Below, one piece after another: positions 6,040 to 15,036 of a stretch of DNA of 33,306 nt (within the stretch, counting starts at the first letter, position 1; each line of letters opens with the position of its first letter). The notes beneath the pieces were generated by a model. That model was not told the DNA's origin. It did not search any database and saw nothing but the letters and a program-made list of their open reading frames with translations. Made by a program: the position numbers and the translations under genes. Source of the stretch: Granulosicoccus sp. (GTDB lineage: Bacteria > Pseudomonadota > Gammaproteobacteria > Granulosicoccales > Granulosicoccaceae); contig JALZWO010000107.1 of the NCBI GenBank assembly GCA_023300375.1, positions 1 through 33,306 on the forward strand, given 5' to 3'.

Positions 6040-7083
6040 TTAGCGGCTTCGCCGCGTGAGGGACGAGAGCAGCGAAATGCGATTCTCCCGAAGGTTGTTG
6101 ATCGAAACTGCCATCAACACGATGATGCCCATAATGACTAACTGCCAGAAATTGTCGACGCCTGCTATTACCAGCGCGTTGGTCATCATCGACAGCAGTA
6201 TTGCGCCTAAAACGGTGCCGTAAATAGTGCCTCGCCCACCGAACAAACTGGTGCCTCCGATGATGACCGCAGCTATGATGTGAATTTCCATGCTGGTGCC
6301 AATGGTGGCTTGAGTTGAGTCGATCCTTGCGATCATGATGAGACCGCCTATCGATGTCACCAATCCCATTAGCGAGTACACCAAAATTTCAATGAGATTA
6401 ACGGGTACACCTGCCAACCTTGCAGCTTCGCGGTTACCGCCGATAGCCCGCACATACAGACCAAATTTAGTGTGATTGAATAGCCAGGCGCCTACCACAG
6501 CGACAAGAGTTGCAATAATCACAGGAACAGGTACACCCACCACTTTGCCCTGACCCAGCCACGTCAAAGAGCTTGGTAAACCAAAGTGCATGGTGCCGGC
6601 AGAATGCAATAAGGCCAGACCACGCAGGCTTACCATCATGCCCAGTGTGGCAATGAATGGCGGAATTTTTATTATGGCGATTAGCGTGCCAGTGAAAGCA
6701 CCGATAAGTGCACCTAATGAGAACATGATAGCCAAAGCTAACGCTGGATTCATTCCGCCCTTAATCAGTGCAAAACCAATCACTGTTACCAGCGCTAAAA
6801 CAGAGCCGACCGACAGATCGATTCCTGCGCTGGTGATGACGAATGTCATGGCAACCGCAATGATGATGTAGTGCGACGATTGCGTGAGTACGTTCGCTAG
6901 ATTGGCCAGTGTAGCGAAGCGAGGATTGATTAATGTAAAGATGATAGCGAGTACCATCACCACGATAGTTAATCCCATGCTCTGCAACAGCCAATGGCGG
7001 TCAGCATGACCAACGCCAGGTGTCGGCAGGGTACTTTTTACATCTGTGTTCATAGACGTATTTATCCTAGTGAACGCTGCCAA
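6040..7083 (-). CDS. ABC importer permease, RbsC/FrcC family
   Basis: 347 residues, inner-membrane permease of the branched-chain/ribose class (BPD_transp_2), normally a homodimer. About eight to ten hydrophobic segments are visible, e.g. LTIVVMVLAIIFTLI near residue 38, HYIIIAVAMTFVITSAGIDL near residue 71, IIATLVAVVGAWLF and VLGAILLSMMTNALVIAGV. The family signature SAGIDLSVGSVLAL and the conserved GLYVRAIGGNREAARLAGVP cytoplasmic loop that contacts the ATPase are both present. Its start overlaps the end of the ATPase gene by 17 bases, which indicates translational coupling. Length is normal for the family. Confidence 0.93.
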   Translation of the reverse strand: MAAFTRINTSMNTDVKSTLPTPGVGHADRHWLLQSMGLTIVVMVLAIIFTLINPRFATLANLANVLTQSSHYIIIAVAMTFVITSAGIDLSVGSVLALVTVIGFALIKGGMNPALALAIMFSLGALIGAFTGTLIAIIKIPPFIATLGMMVSLRGLALLHSAGTMHFGLPSSLTWLGQGKVVGVPVPVIIATLVAVVGAWLFNHTKFGLYVRAIGGNREAARLAGVPVNLIEILVYSLMGLVTSIGGLIMIARIDSTQATIGTSMEIHIIAAVIIGGTSLFGGRGTIYGTVLGAILLSMMTNALVIAGVDNFWQLVIMGIIVLMAVSINNLRENRISLLSSLTRRSR

Positions 7084-7834
7084 AGGTGATCATCTTAATC
7101 ACCGCATCGCGTGTTGTTTTGGCTGTTTCGACAACGTCAACAAGCCGCCCGTTTTTCAAAACAGCAATGCGATCGGCAATCTGAAAAACGTGTTCAAGAT
7201 TATGGCTAATGATAAAAATGCTGATGCCCTGATCACGCATATTGCTCACTAACTGCATCACCCGTTTGCCTTCGTCAAGACCGAGTGCGGCCATAGGCTC
7301 GTCCATGATGACTAAACGTACGTCTTGGAGTAATAAGCGACTGATTGCGATGGATTGACGTTGTCCTCCTGACAACTTGACCACGGGCGTGTTCAGAGTA
7401 GACAAGTTCACGCCGAAGCGTTCTAGCAGTTCAACCGTTTTTTCCCTCATGCTTGCATGATCGAGCTCTGGTAGGAATCCGAAGCGCTTTCTTTGTAATT
7501 CACGACCAAGAAAAACATTCTCAGGTACGTTTAGCGCATCAACTAATCCAAGGCTTTGGTGTATGCATCCGATACCTGCTGCATCTGCATCGCGTGGGGT
7601 ACGAAGCTCAATAGGCTGGCCATGACTTTCGATTTGACCGCTGTCGGGTGGCTGAGCTCCAGAGAGCGCTTTGACCAACGTAGATTTTCCGGCGCCGTTA
7701 TCGCCCACCAACGCCATTACTTCACCGCGTTTCACTGAAAAACTCACGCCATCCATCGCCTTTAAACCACCGTAACTCTTACTCAGCTCAGTGACTCGAA
7801 GTACGTCAGTCGCGCCTTCCATCTCTCCGATCAT
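7067..7834 (-). CDS. ABC importer ATP-binding protein, single-domain (FrcA-like)
   Basis: 255 residues with one complete nucleotide-binding domain: Walker A GDNGAGKST (44-52), Q-loop region HQSLGLVDALNVPENVFLG, signature LSGGQ (154-158), Walker B VIMDEP (175-180) and H-loop histidine 211 in ISHN. Most ribose-type importers use a double-length RbsA ATPase of about 500 residues; a single-domain ATPase with an RbsC-type permease is the arrangement of the rhizobial fructose importer FrcBCA, so a fructose/ribose/mannose-class substrate is plausible but unproven. First gene of the three-gene minus-strand operon. AAAGG directly precedes the ATG at 7834. Confidence 0.93.
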   Translation of the reverse strand: MIGEMEGATDVLRVTELSKSYGGLKAMDGVSFSVKRGEVMALVGDNGAGKSTLVKALSGAQPPDSGQIESHGQPIELRTPRDADAAGIGCIHQSLGLVDALNVPENVFLGRELQRKRFGFLPELDHASMREKTVELLERFGVNLSTLNTPVVKLSGGQRQSIAISRLLLQDVRLVIMDEPMAALGLDEGKRVMQLVSNMRDQGISIFIISHNLEHVFQIADRIAVLKNGRLVDVVETAKTTRDAVIKMITFGSVH

Positions 7835-8286
7835 CCTTTATCCTCGCTTCAACGGTTCAGTTGTTGTTCGGCATTTGGATTTACAGGCTGCTTCGTGCTG
7901 TGCTCAATCCAACCACTTGCAATTAAAAACTAAACAGAATCGAAGAGTTTGTCCAGCACTCTTTTACTCATTTGAATGTTTTAGGCGATTAAATAGTGGC
8001 GTCAAAAAATTGAAGGTATGCGGTTATTGTTGGCGATATAAGTTGCGGTGAAATCCTAGTGTTTTGACCCTGCAGCAGAGAAGGGGGGCATACCTGATTT
8101 GTACGTGTAAGAAAATGACACTTATTAGTATGTGTTGCAAATAGTGCTACTTTTAAACACATACGAACAACAACCGACAGCAAAAAGCACTTATTGCTTA
8201 TCCAAAAAACAGCGAATGCGGTGATGCTTGTGACGAAGACTATTCACAACGAAAACGTTAAATTTTACGGGTGATTAATTTACTTA

Positions 8287-8320
8287 TTACATGAATCGTG
8301 TAGCATGTAAGTTCACGTAA
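8287..8320. promoter_or_regulatory. Overlapping inverted repeats, possible operator
   Basis: TTACATG (8287-8293) and CATGTAA (8304-8310) are perfect 7-base arms with a ten-base spacer. The longer TTACATGAA (8287-8295) also pairs at eight of nine positions with TTCACGTAA (8312-8320). The site lies upstream of the small ORF at 8366 and the RelA/SpoT gene at 8666. It fits a dimeric-repressor operator, as would be expected for an autoregulated toxin-type locus. Inference only. Confidence 0.4.
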
Positions 8321-8365
8321 TTTCTAAGTAAACAGTAGATTGCTTTTCAGATATCAACTTATCTT

Positions 8366-8578
8366 TTGTTTAATTCAGGATACGCAATCAACGATACAGA
8401 TGGCTTGCATTTTAACCTTCTACTCATGTTGTATTGTGGATGCAAGGGTACCAACGAGCTTTACAACAAATCTCAGTTACATTCCTTATTGGAGCGTATG
8501 ACACCCAGAGAGCACGAACAGGTTTTTTCCCTTTCAAAGGGTTTCAACTCAGATGATGAAATTATTGTTCAAAACTAG
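8366..8578 (+). CDS. Doubtful small ORF upstream of the RelA/SpoT gene
   Basis: 70 codons from a TTG (alternative ATG later at about 8426): HFNLLLMLYCGCKGTNELYN, KSQLHSLLERMTPREHEQVF, SLSKGFNSDDEIIVQN. I recognise no family. The composition is protein-like in the second half. It ends 87 bases before the RelA/SpoT gene on the same strand, so it could be a cotranscribed partner (for example an antitoxin), but there is no clear ribosome binding site and it may be chance. Confidence 0.25.
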   Translation: MFNSGYAINDTDGLHFNLLLMLYCGCKGTNELYNKSQLHSLLERMTPREHEQVFSLSKGFNSDDEIIVQN

Positions 8579-8665
8579 TCAGTATCGCGTACAGGCCAAA
8601 CGTAGTAATTTCGTTATGTTTGGCTATCAAATAGGTTCAACTGTATAAACAGGTTCATACGAAAC

Positions 8666-9730
8666 ATGCCTCCTCAATTCTCATCATCTAAAATTGGTAG
8701 GGCGGGAAAACGACTTAGAAATGATGACACTCCACCTGATCAAAAAGAGGCTGCTCTAGATGTTTTGGCTTATTGGAGAGCTCAGCATTCAGGTCCTCTA
8801 AAAATTGCGTTAGCAGAATTAGGAACAGCCAGTGTACAGCACGATAAAAACACTCTTCTGGCGTCAAGGGAGAAACGTGCAAAATCAATAATAGATAAGC
8901 TAAAGCGCGAACGGAGTATGAATCTGACCACAATGCAAGACATCGCCGGGTGTCGAGCCATTGTTGGAGTTCAGAAAGACGCGCTGAAAGTGGCAAAATC
9001 CTTGAAAAAAAAGAAGCATATAAAACTAGTCAATAACTATATCAACTCACCGAAAAGTGATGGCTATAGAGGAATCCATTTAGTCGGAAAATTCAGCACG
9101 AAAGAATTTCAAACCCTTCAAGTTGAATTCCAAATACGCACTAATATTCAGCATGCTTGGGCTACCGCTGGCGAGATCACCGAATTATTCTCTGCAACTC
9201 CAATCAAGAATCTGCACGGTGATGCACAGTGGAAGCATTTCTACAAATTGGTAGCTGACTGTTTTGCAATCATTGACGACAAGTATATTAATAGAGATAT
9301 CAGACAAGATAGCTTCGATACGGATCAAGCTACCTACTTGCTCCGCAATAGACACGGCGCTGAGCTTGGCTCTATTGCAAAGGAGATTAGGAGGCGCTCT
9401 AAAGAACTGAAAGTCCACGATAAATTTAATGTTTTCAGAAAAACGCTTCAATTCTCAATTTTGCATGTACCACCTGGTAGCAACTATTGTGTAATTCATG
9501 CAACTGACCTTGGCACCGCTAAGCCCTCGATCAAAGTACGTATGTGCAAAGATGTTGTTTCTGCGCGAAACATCAACTTTACCATCGAGAAAAATATCAT
9601 CAACGATTCAAACGAGCTTGTTGTGATGTTGTCGGTTGGAGCAATGGCTTCTCTAGAATCCGCGTATCCAAATTATTTCGCCGATTCTGGGTATTTTTTA
9701 AAACTGCTAAAAACCATAGAAAAGATATAA
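8666..9730 (+). CDS. Orphan RelA/SpoT-domain (p)ppGpp-synthetase-like nucleotide pyrophosphokinase
   Basis: 354 residues. The RelA/SpoT synthetase domain covers about 45-175. It should transfer pyrophosphate from ATP to a 3'-OH, classically GDP/GTP to give (p)ppGpp; some small toxic members act on ATP or on the tRNA CCA end. The expected catalytic elements are visible: R68, K70, K73, K78 (SREKRAKSIIDKLKRE) for ATP, Mg-binding D92 in MQDIAGCRAIV, Y134 in SPKSDGYRGIHL (acceptor-base stacking), E154 in VEFQIRT, and H163 in IQHAWA. There is no HD hydrolase domain and no TGS/ACT regulatory domain. About 180 C-terminal residues match no domain I know. The gene is AT-rich and isolated between two operons, with weak small ORFs on both sides, typical of toxSAS or defence-type alarmone synthetases. 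The specific product is unknown. Confidence 0.82.
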   Translation: MPPQFSSSKIGRAGKRLRNDDTPPDQKEAALDVLAYWRAQHSGPLKIALAELGTASVQHDKNTLLASREKRAKSIIDKLKRERSMNLTTMQDIAGCRAIVGVQKDALKVAKSLKKKKHIKLVNNYINSPKSDGYRGIHLVGKFSTKEFQTLQVEFQIRTNIQHAWATAGEITELFSATPIKNLHGDAQWKHFYKLVADCFAIIDDKYINRDIRQDSFDTDQATYLLRNRHGAELGSIAKEIRRRSKELKVHDKFNVFRKTLQFSILHVPPGSNYCVIHATDLGTAKPSIKVRMCKDVVSARNINFTIEKNIINDSNELVVMLSVGAMASLESAYPNYFADSGYFLKLLKTIEKI

Positions 9731-9752
9731 CTTTCAAGAATTCTGGAAGGCA

Positions 9753-9914
9753 ATGGCAAGAACCATGGTCACTAAACCTTCAGTCACGCTGCTCGATTGC
9801 ATCTTGGGTTTGACCAAGACTACAGGTGACATTCGTTTGGAAGCTCATTCGTTGGTAGGGCAGGGAAGTTCAGCCATTGTGACTCAAGGTGTTGGCTACG
9901 CGCCCCAACGCTAG
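9753..9914 (+). CDS. Doubtful 53-residue ORF downstream of the RelA/SpoT gene
   Basis: ATG at 9753 is preceded by GGAAGG at good Shine-Dalgarno spacing and opens 53 codons (MARTMVTKPSVTLLDCILGL, TKTTGDIRLEAHSLVGQGSS, AIVTQGVGYAPQR). It begins 22 bases after the RelA/SpoT stop on the same strand, so cotranscription is likely if it is real. No family recognised. It could be a small partner protein or the 5' remnant of a longer gene. Confidence 0.25.
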   Translation: MARTMVTKPSVTLLDCILGLTKTTGDIRLEAHSLVGQGSSAIVTQGVGYAPQR

Positions 9915-10037
9915 TCCGTGTTGAAATTGGAGCATGTTAAGGCGCAGGGACGGGTTGAAGAACTCAGGAATGCTTCGCGACTCACTGAAGCCTACTTCGG
10001 ACACTAGCAGCCGTTTTAGGAAGTGTATGAGCTGTTT

Positions 10038-10075
10038 GGCGCTTTTGGTATGTAAAAGGTACCATCAGAGGCGCC
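10038..10075. terminator. Nested hairpin after the RelA/SpoT locus
   Basis: GGCGC (10038-10042) pairs with GCGCC (10071-10075), and inside it TGGTA (10046-10050) pairs with TACCA (10060-10064). A TTTG follows. It could end the RelA/SpoT transcript; the T-run is too short for confidence. Confidence 0.4.
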
Positions 10076-10197
10076 TTTGTAAAAGACGACATCGTAACAG
10101 TGATATGTGTTGTTCAATTTTTCAGTTGCTGGAGGCGATCTGATGTTGAACAATTAGCCTTTGAGCGATTTTTCTTAAACTCTGTGGTCTATCCCAA

Positions 10198-10219
10198 TCA
10201 GTTCTAAACTGAATACAGT
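10198..10219. promoter_or_regulatory. Overlapping palindromes upstream of the liu operon, possible operator
   Basis: TCAGTT-CTA-AACTGA (10198-10212) is a perfect palindrome, overlapped by ACTG-AATA-CAGT (10208-10219), about 25-45 bases before the liuA start. In other proteobacteria liu operons are controlled by a MerR-type (LiuR) or TetR-type (LiuQ) repressor, but no such regulator gene lies next to this operon. The site is a candidate for a distant regulator. Confidence 0.45.
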
Positions 10220-10232
10220 TCTATTAGTCGGC

Positions 10233-10237
10233 AAGGA
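10233..10237 (+). promoter_or_regulatory. Ribosome binding site of liuA
   Basis: AAGGA six bases before ATG 10244 supports that start codon over the next in-frame ATG at 10259. Confidence 0.6.
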
Positions 10238-10243
10238 TTTATT

Positions 10244-11407
10244 ATGTTTAATGCAACAATGAAATTTGATCTGGGCGAAGAGGTGAATTCTCTCCGGGAT
10301 GTTATACATCGTTGGGCGCAAGAACGCGTCAAACCACTCGCTGCTCAGATTGATAAAGATAATGAATTTCCAGCAGAACTGTGGCAGGAAATGGGTGAGC
10401 TTGGATTACTGGGCATTACCGTACCTGATCAATATGGCGGTGCGGGCATGGGATACCTTGCCCACTCGATTGCTGTTGAGGAAATTGCACGTGCGAGTGC
10501 ATCAGTATCGCTGAGCTATGGCGCGCACTCTAACCTGTGTGTCAGTCAAATCAATTTGAACGGTACGCACGATCAAAAAGAGAAATATCTACCTGATCTG
10601 ATCTCTGGCAAGCATGTAGGTGCATTGGCCATGTCAGAGTCTGGTGCAGGATCAGATGTTGTTGGCATGAAACTCAGGGCTGAGAAGCATGATGGCTATT
10701 TCAAACTTAATGGCACGAAGTACTGGATTACCAACGGTGGCGAGGCGAATACGCTAGTGGTTTATGCGGTAACCGACCCTGATGCCGGTAGTAGAGGCTT
10801 AACCGCCTTCATCATTGAGAAAGATATGCCGGGTTTTTCGCATTCCGAGCATTTTGATAAATTAGGTATGCGCGGCTCTAACACCGTCGAGTTAGTTTTT
10901 GATGGCGTAGAGGTTCCGTTTGAGAACATCCTTGGTAAAGAAGGTAAGGGCGTAAACGTGCTCATGTCAGGTCTGGACTATGAGCGTGTTGTCTTGTCCG
11001 GGATTGGTTGCGGAATCATGGCGGGCTGCCTCGATGAAATTATGCCTTACATGGCGGAGAGGAAACAGTTTGGTCAAAGCATTGGTAACTTCCAGCTTAT
11101 GCAAGGTAAGTTGGCGGATATGTACACCAAAATGAATTCTTCTCGGGCTTACGTCTATGAGGTAGCTAAGGCGTGTGATCGTGGTGAGGTAACACGCCAA
11201 GATGCTGCTGCCTGCGTTCTTTATGCTTCTGAAGAGGCTATGGTCGTGGCACATCAGGCAGTGCAGGCCATGGGTGGTGCCGGTTTCATGAATGACAGCC
11301 CCGTAAGTCGAATTTTCCGAGATGCAAAGCTTATGGAAATTGGCGCGGGCACATCTGAAATACGTCGTATGCTAATCGGCCGAGAATTGATGGGAGCCAT
11401 GCGATAG
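10244..11407 (+). CDS. liuA: Isovaleryl-CoA dehydrogenase
   Basis: 387-residue acyl-CoA dehydrogenase, FAD-dependent, oxidising isovaleryl-CoA to 3-methylcrotonyl-CoA in leucine catabolism; electrons go to ETF. Normal length. Family motifs are the FAD/substrate stretch [32 protein letters not shown], and the C-terminal [20 protein letters not shown] ... [19 protein letters not shown]. The glutamate in [12 protein letters not shown] is at the position of the isovaleryl-CoA dehydrogenase catalytic base, which distinguishes it from most acyl-CoA dehydrogenases, where the base is near the C-terminus. First gene of a four-gene plus-strand operon whose next members are both methylcrotonyl-CoA carboxylase subunits, which confirms the substrate. 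Confidence 0.95.
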   Translation: MFNATMKFDLGEEVNSLRDVIHRWAQERVKPLAAQIDKDNEFPAELWQEMGELGLLGITVPDQYGGAGMGYLAHSIAVEEIARASASVSLSYGAHSNLCVSQINLNGTHDQKEKYLPDLISGKHVGALAMSESGAGSDVVGMKLRAEKHDGYFKLNGTKYWITNGGEANTLVVYAVTDPDAGSRGLTAFIIEKDMPGFSHSEHFDKLGMRGSNTVELVFDGVEVPFENILGKEGKGVNVLMSGLDYERVVLSGIGCGIMAGCLDEIMPYMAERKQFGQSIGNFQLMQGKLADMYTKMNSSRAYVYEVAKACDRGEVTRQDAAACVLYASEEAMVVAHQAVQAMGGAGFMNDSPVSRIFRDAKLMEIGAGTSEIRRMLIGRELMGAMR

Positions 11408-13015
11408 ATGAGTGTTATTAATTCCAAGATCTCGACAAGATCAGCAATGTTTAAGGATAACGTTGCCGCTCATGAAATTGCGATGGATGTGGTTCGAGAA
11501 GCTGAGGCAGTTTCCATAGGCGGGGGTGGGCAAAAATCGCGTGAACGGCATCAGTCGCGAGGCAAGATGTTGCCGCGAGACAGAGTGACGCATCTGCTTG
11601 ATCCGGGGTCTCCATTTTTGGAGGTTGGGATATTCGCCGCTTTCAATCTACATGACAGCGCTTGTCCTGCCGCTGGTTTAATTGCGGGCGTTGGACGAGT
11701 ATGCGGCCGCGATGTCATGGTTGTGTGTAACGATGCGACCGTTAAAGGTGGCACCTACTTTCCCATGTCAGTAAAGAAGCATTTACGAGCACAAAAAATA
11801 GCCGAAGAAAATAACTTGCCGTGTATCTACCTTGTAGATTCTGGAGGCGCTAACCTACCTAATCAGGACGAGGTGTTTGCTGACGAGAATCACTTTGGAC
11901 GCATTTTTTTTAATCAGGCAAATATGTCTGCAAAAGGTATCCCGCAAATTGCAGTTGTCATGGGATCATGCACCGCTGGTGGTGCCTATGTTCCGGCAAT
12001 GTCTGATATTTCCATTATCGTCAAAGATCAGGGCACTATCTTTCTTGCTGGTCCGCCACTGGTGAAAGCAGCGACCGGTGAAGTGGTTACCGCTGAAGCA
12101 CTGGGTGGTGCGGACGTTCACACAAGATTATCAGGTGTTGCCGATTACTTGGCTAATGATGATGATCATGCGCTGGCGATAACGCGCGAAGTGGTATCGA
12201 ATCTGAATCATACAAAACACGCCATGGTTACGCTGTGCGATGCGGAACCGCCTCTCTATGATCCAGAGGAGATATTGGGTGTAGTGCCAGCGGATCTGCG
12301 TACGCCTTACGATATCCGGGAGGTCATTGCTCGCTTGGTGGACGGCTCGCGCTTTGACGAATTTAAACAACGATACGGTACTACCCTGGTTTGTGGGTTC
12401 GCGCATGTGATGGGCATACCCGTCGGCATTATCGCCAATAACGGTGTGCTATTTTCGGAAGCAGCCGTGAAAGGTGCCCATTTTGTAGAATTGTGCTCAC
12501 AGCGAAAAACACCGCTTGTGTTTCTGCAAAACATCACAGGGTTTATGGTGGGGCAAAAATATGAGTCAGAAGGTATTGCAAAACACGGTGCAAAATTGGT
12601 TACCGCTGTTGCTACAACATCTGTCCCCAAAATAACTCTGCTGGTTGGCGGCTCTTTCGGCGCTGGCAATTATGGAATGTGTGGCCGTGCGTATTCCCCA
12701 CGGTTTCTGTGGACATGGCCTAACTCGCGTATCAGCGTTATGGGCGGTGAACAGGCGGCCGGTGTTCTTGCCACTGTGCGGCGTGATTCAATCGAGCGCC
12801 GTGGCGAATCTTGGTCGGTGGAGGAAGAGACGGCGTTTAAAAAACCCACCATTGATATGTTTGAAGAACAAAGCCATCCACTCTATGCGTCCGCTAGGCT
12901 TTGGGACGACGGCATTATAGACCCACGCAAAAGTCGCGACGTGTTAGCACTTAGCTTACGGGCAGCGCTGAATGCCCCGATCGAAGAGACCAAGTTTGGT
13001 CTCTTTAGAATGTAG
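11408..13015 (+). CDS. liuB: 3-Methylcrotonyl-CoA carboxylase, carboxyltransferase (beta) subunit
   Basis: 535 residues, the usual length. It transfers CO2 from carboxybiotin to 3-methylcrotonyl-CoA, forming 3-methylglutaconyl-CoA, in complex with the biotin-carrying alpha subunit encoded next. Carboxyltransferase features are [20 protein letters not shown] (acyl-CoA binding), [16 protein letters not shown] and the second-half oxyanion region [20 protein letters not shown]. The start codon abuts the liuA stop without a spacer, so translation is probably coupled. No frame break. Confidence 0.96.
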   Translation: MSVINSKISTRSAMFKDNVAAHEIAMDVVREAEAVSIGGGGQKSRERHQSRGKMLPRDRVTHLLDPGSPFLEVGIFAAFNLHDSACPAAGLIAGVGRVCGRDVMVVCNDATVKGGTYFPMSVKKHLRAQKIAEENNLPCIYLVDSGGANLPNQDEVFADENHFGRIFFNQANMSAKGIPQIAVVMGSCTAGGAYVPAMSDISIIVKDQGTIFLAGPPLVKAATGEVVTAEALGGADVHTRLSGVADYLANDDDHALAITREVVSNLNHTKHAMVTLCDAEPPLYDPEEILGVVPADLRTPYDIREVIARLVDGSRFDEFKQRYGTTLVCGFAHVMGIPVGIIANNGVLFSEAAVKGAHFVELCSQRKTPLVFLQNITGFMVGQKYESEGIAKHGAKLVTAVATTSVPKITLLVGGSFGAGNYGMCGRAYSPRFLWTWPNSRISVMGGEQAAGVLATVRRDSIERRGESWSVEEETAFKKPTIDMFEEQSHPLYASARLWDDGIIDPRKSRDVLALSLRAALNAPIEETKFGLFRM

Positions 13016-13023
13016 GAAGCATT

Positions 13024-15036
13024 ATGTTCAGTAAAATACTTATCGCCAATCGAGGCGAGATTGCCTGCCGAGTAATAACAACTGCACACCGGCTTGGTGT
13101 GAAAACAATTGCCATCTATTCTGATGCAGATGCGAATTCGAAGCACGTTAGCATGGCCGACGAAGCCGTTTATATCGGTGCATCACCGGTAGCTGAGAGC
13201 TACCTTCAGGCTGATCGTATTATAGCTGTAGCTCTGGCCAATGGCGCGCAAGCTATTCACCCAGGATACGGTTTTCTTTCAGAGAATCCTGGCTTTGTTC
13301 AATCGGTTGAGAAAGCAGGGCTGGTTTTCATTGGTCCTTCAGCCACGGCCATTGAAGCGATGGGGCTCAAAGATGCTGCAAAGCGATTAATGGAGAATGC
13401 CGGAGTTCCTTCAGTACCTGGATACCTCGGTGAGAGTCAGGATCTAGACGTGCTAGAACGTGAAGCTGATCGAATGGGTTACCCAGTACTCATAAAGGCG
13501 CGAGCTGGGGGCGGTGGCAAAGGCATGCGATTGGTAGAGAATCGTGAAGATTTCAAGGAGCTTTTTGAGGCTGCCAGTCGGGAGGGGGAGTCCAGCTTTG
13601 GTGACTCTGTGTGCATTGTTGAGAAATACATAACCCGCCCTCGGCATATTGAAATACAAGTGTTCGGTGATAACCATGGCAATGTTGTTCATTTGTTTGA
13701 ACGAGATTGTTCACTGCAACGACGACATCAAAAAGTGATAGAGGAGGCTCCTGCACCTGATATGCCGGTTGGTGTGCGAAAGGCAATGGGGCAGGCGGCC
13801 GTTGATGCCGCAAAAGCGATCGGTTACTCCGGCGCAGGAACCGTTGAGTTTATTGTTGATGGATCCTCGGGCTTGAGGGAGGATGGCTTCTGGTTTATGG
13901 AAATGAACACGCGCTTGCAGGTTGAGCATCCCGTATCTGAAGCCATCACGGGGCTGGATTTTGTAGAGCTACAGCTGCGAGTCGCGGCTGGCGAACCACT
14001 ACCGTTTGCACAAGAGGATCTTACGATTAATGGTTGGTCGTTTGAGGCTCGAGTTTACGCAGAAGATGTACCCAAAGGATTTCTTCCTGCCATTGGTGTG
14101 ATTGAGCATCTGAATTTCCCTGAAAACTGTTCAGATTTTGGTGCAGGGTCGGTACGAGTAGATAGCGGCGTGCGTCAAGGTGACGCCATCAGTCCATTTT
14201 ACGATCCTATGATCGCCAAGATTATCGTACACGGACCTACACGCGCATCTGCGTTGAACCTATTAACTAGAGCGCTTTTGCAAACGCATGTGGGAGGAAC
14301 CGTCACTAATATGGAGTTTCTATCTGCGCTGGCTAAACACAGCGAATTTTCAAGTGCTGACGTTGATACGGATCTTATTGCGCGAAATATTGATAGCCTT
14401 ACATCGGAGTCAGCGCCTCCTGAGAGCGTCATCGCACTTGCCGCTATTGCCTCACTCGGGTTGTTGGACAAAGAAACTGATCATTCGGTCAAGCTGTGGG
14501 ATGAGCTTTTGGGATGGTGCCATTGGTCGAGCAGTGCTTACACGTCAAACCTGGTAGCCGATGGGGCAGCTTTTAGGCAGCAGATCACTATCGTTGATCA
14601 ACATCAGTTTACAGTTGCAGGCGAGGGCACTTCGTGTGAATTGAAGATTCACCACGTATCTGGGTCTGAATTTAATGTCGAGCATAACGGCTTACAAAGC
14701 TCGGTGAATCTGGTTCTTAACAAACAGTCTGTATTTGTTTTCTACGATAGTCAGAGTTTCACTTTTGAAAGGCCTGATTATTTAAACGCACAAGCTGATG
14801 AAGCTATTGGCGGCGATGTTGTCGTAGCACCAATGCCCGGTGTAGTCACCGTGCTAAGTGCAAAAACGGGTCAAAAGGTTTTGGCTGGAGACACTCTTGC
14901 GGTGTTAGAAGCCATGAAGATGGAGCACGCACTGCAAGCACCGCGTAACGGAATTGTTGCAGGGGTACTGTGTGCGGTTGGCGATCAAGTGGTTGACGGT
15001 GATCTTTTAATTCAGTTGGACTCTGATAATGCCTGA
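13024..15036 (+). CDS. liuD: 3-Methylcrotonyl-CoA carboxylase, biotin carboxylase/BCCP (alpha) subunit
   Basis: 670 residues. An N-terminal biotin carboxylase domain (FSKILIANRGEIACRVITTA), ATP-grasp glycine-rich loop (ARAGGGGKGMRLV) and the EMNTRLQVEHPVSEAITGLD signature carboxylate biotin with bicarbonate and ATP. The C-terminal biotinyl domain carries EAMKMEH with biotin lysine K632. Between them is a BT-type linker of low conservation that docks with the beta subunit. The domain order and length are those of methylcrotonyl-/propionyl-CoA carboxylase alpha subunits; operon context fixes methylcrotonyl. It starts eight bases after liuB and overlaps liuE by eight bases. Confidence 0.96.
   Translation: MFSKILIANRGEIACRVITTAHRLGVKTIAIYSDADANSKHVSMADEAVYIGASPVAESYLQADRIIAVALANGAQAIHPGYGFLSENPGFVQSVEKAGLVFIGPSATAIEAMGLKDAAKRLMENAGVPSVPGYLGESQDLDVLEREADRMGYPVLIKARAGGGGKGMRLVENREDFKELFEAASREGESSFGDSVCIVEKYITRPRHIEIQVFGDNHGNVVHLFERDCSLQRRHQKVIEEAPAPDMPVGVRKAMGQAAVDAAKAIGYSGAGTVEFIVDGSSGLREDGFWFMEMNTRLQVEHPVSEAITGLDFVELQLRVAAGEPLPFAQEDLTINGWSFEARVYAEDVPKGFLPAIGVIEHLNFPENCSDFGAGSVRVDSGVRQGDAISPFYDPMIAKIIVHGPTRASALNLLTRALLQTHVGGTVTNMEFLSALAKHSEFSSADVDTDLIARNIDSLTSESAPPESVIALAAIASLGLLDKETDHSVKLWDELLGWCHWSSSAYTSNLVADGAAFRQQITIVDQHQFTVAGEGTSCELKIHHVSGSEFNVEHNGLQSSVNLVLNKQSVFVFYDSQSFTFERPDYLNAQADEAIGGDVVVAPMPGVVTVLSAKTGQKVLAGDTLAVLEAMKMEHALQAPRNGIVAGVLCAVGDQVVDGDLLIQLDSDNA

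Larger units (their letters stand above)
7835..8665. other. 831-base AT-rich gap between the ABC operon and the RelA/SpoT gene
   Basis: The left part must carry the ABC operon promoter, but no clear boxes were identified. The only structured sites seen are the inverted repeats at 8287-8320. One weak ORF (8366-8578) lies at the right. No RNA gene or mobile-element remnant was recognised. Confidence 0.45.
9731..10243. other. 513-base gap between the RelA/SpoT gene and the liu operon
   Basis: Holds a 53-codon ORF, a nested hairpin (10038-10075), and the liu upstream palindromes (10198-10219). Several short open stretches in different frames around 9934-10143 do not look like one gene; they may be a degraded gene, but nothing is recognisable. 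Confidence 0.4.

Noticed and set aside
9934-10143. 69-codon Arg/Cys-rich ORF before the liu operon
   Set aside because: Composition is not protein-like, there is no ribosome binding site, and the region contains a hairpin; judged chance.
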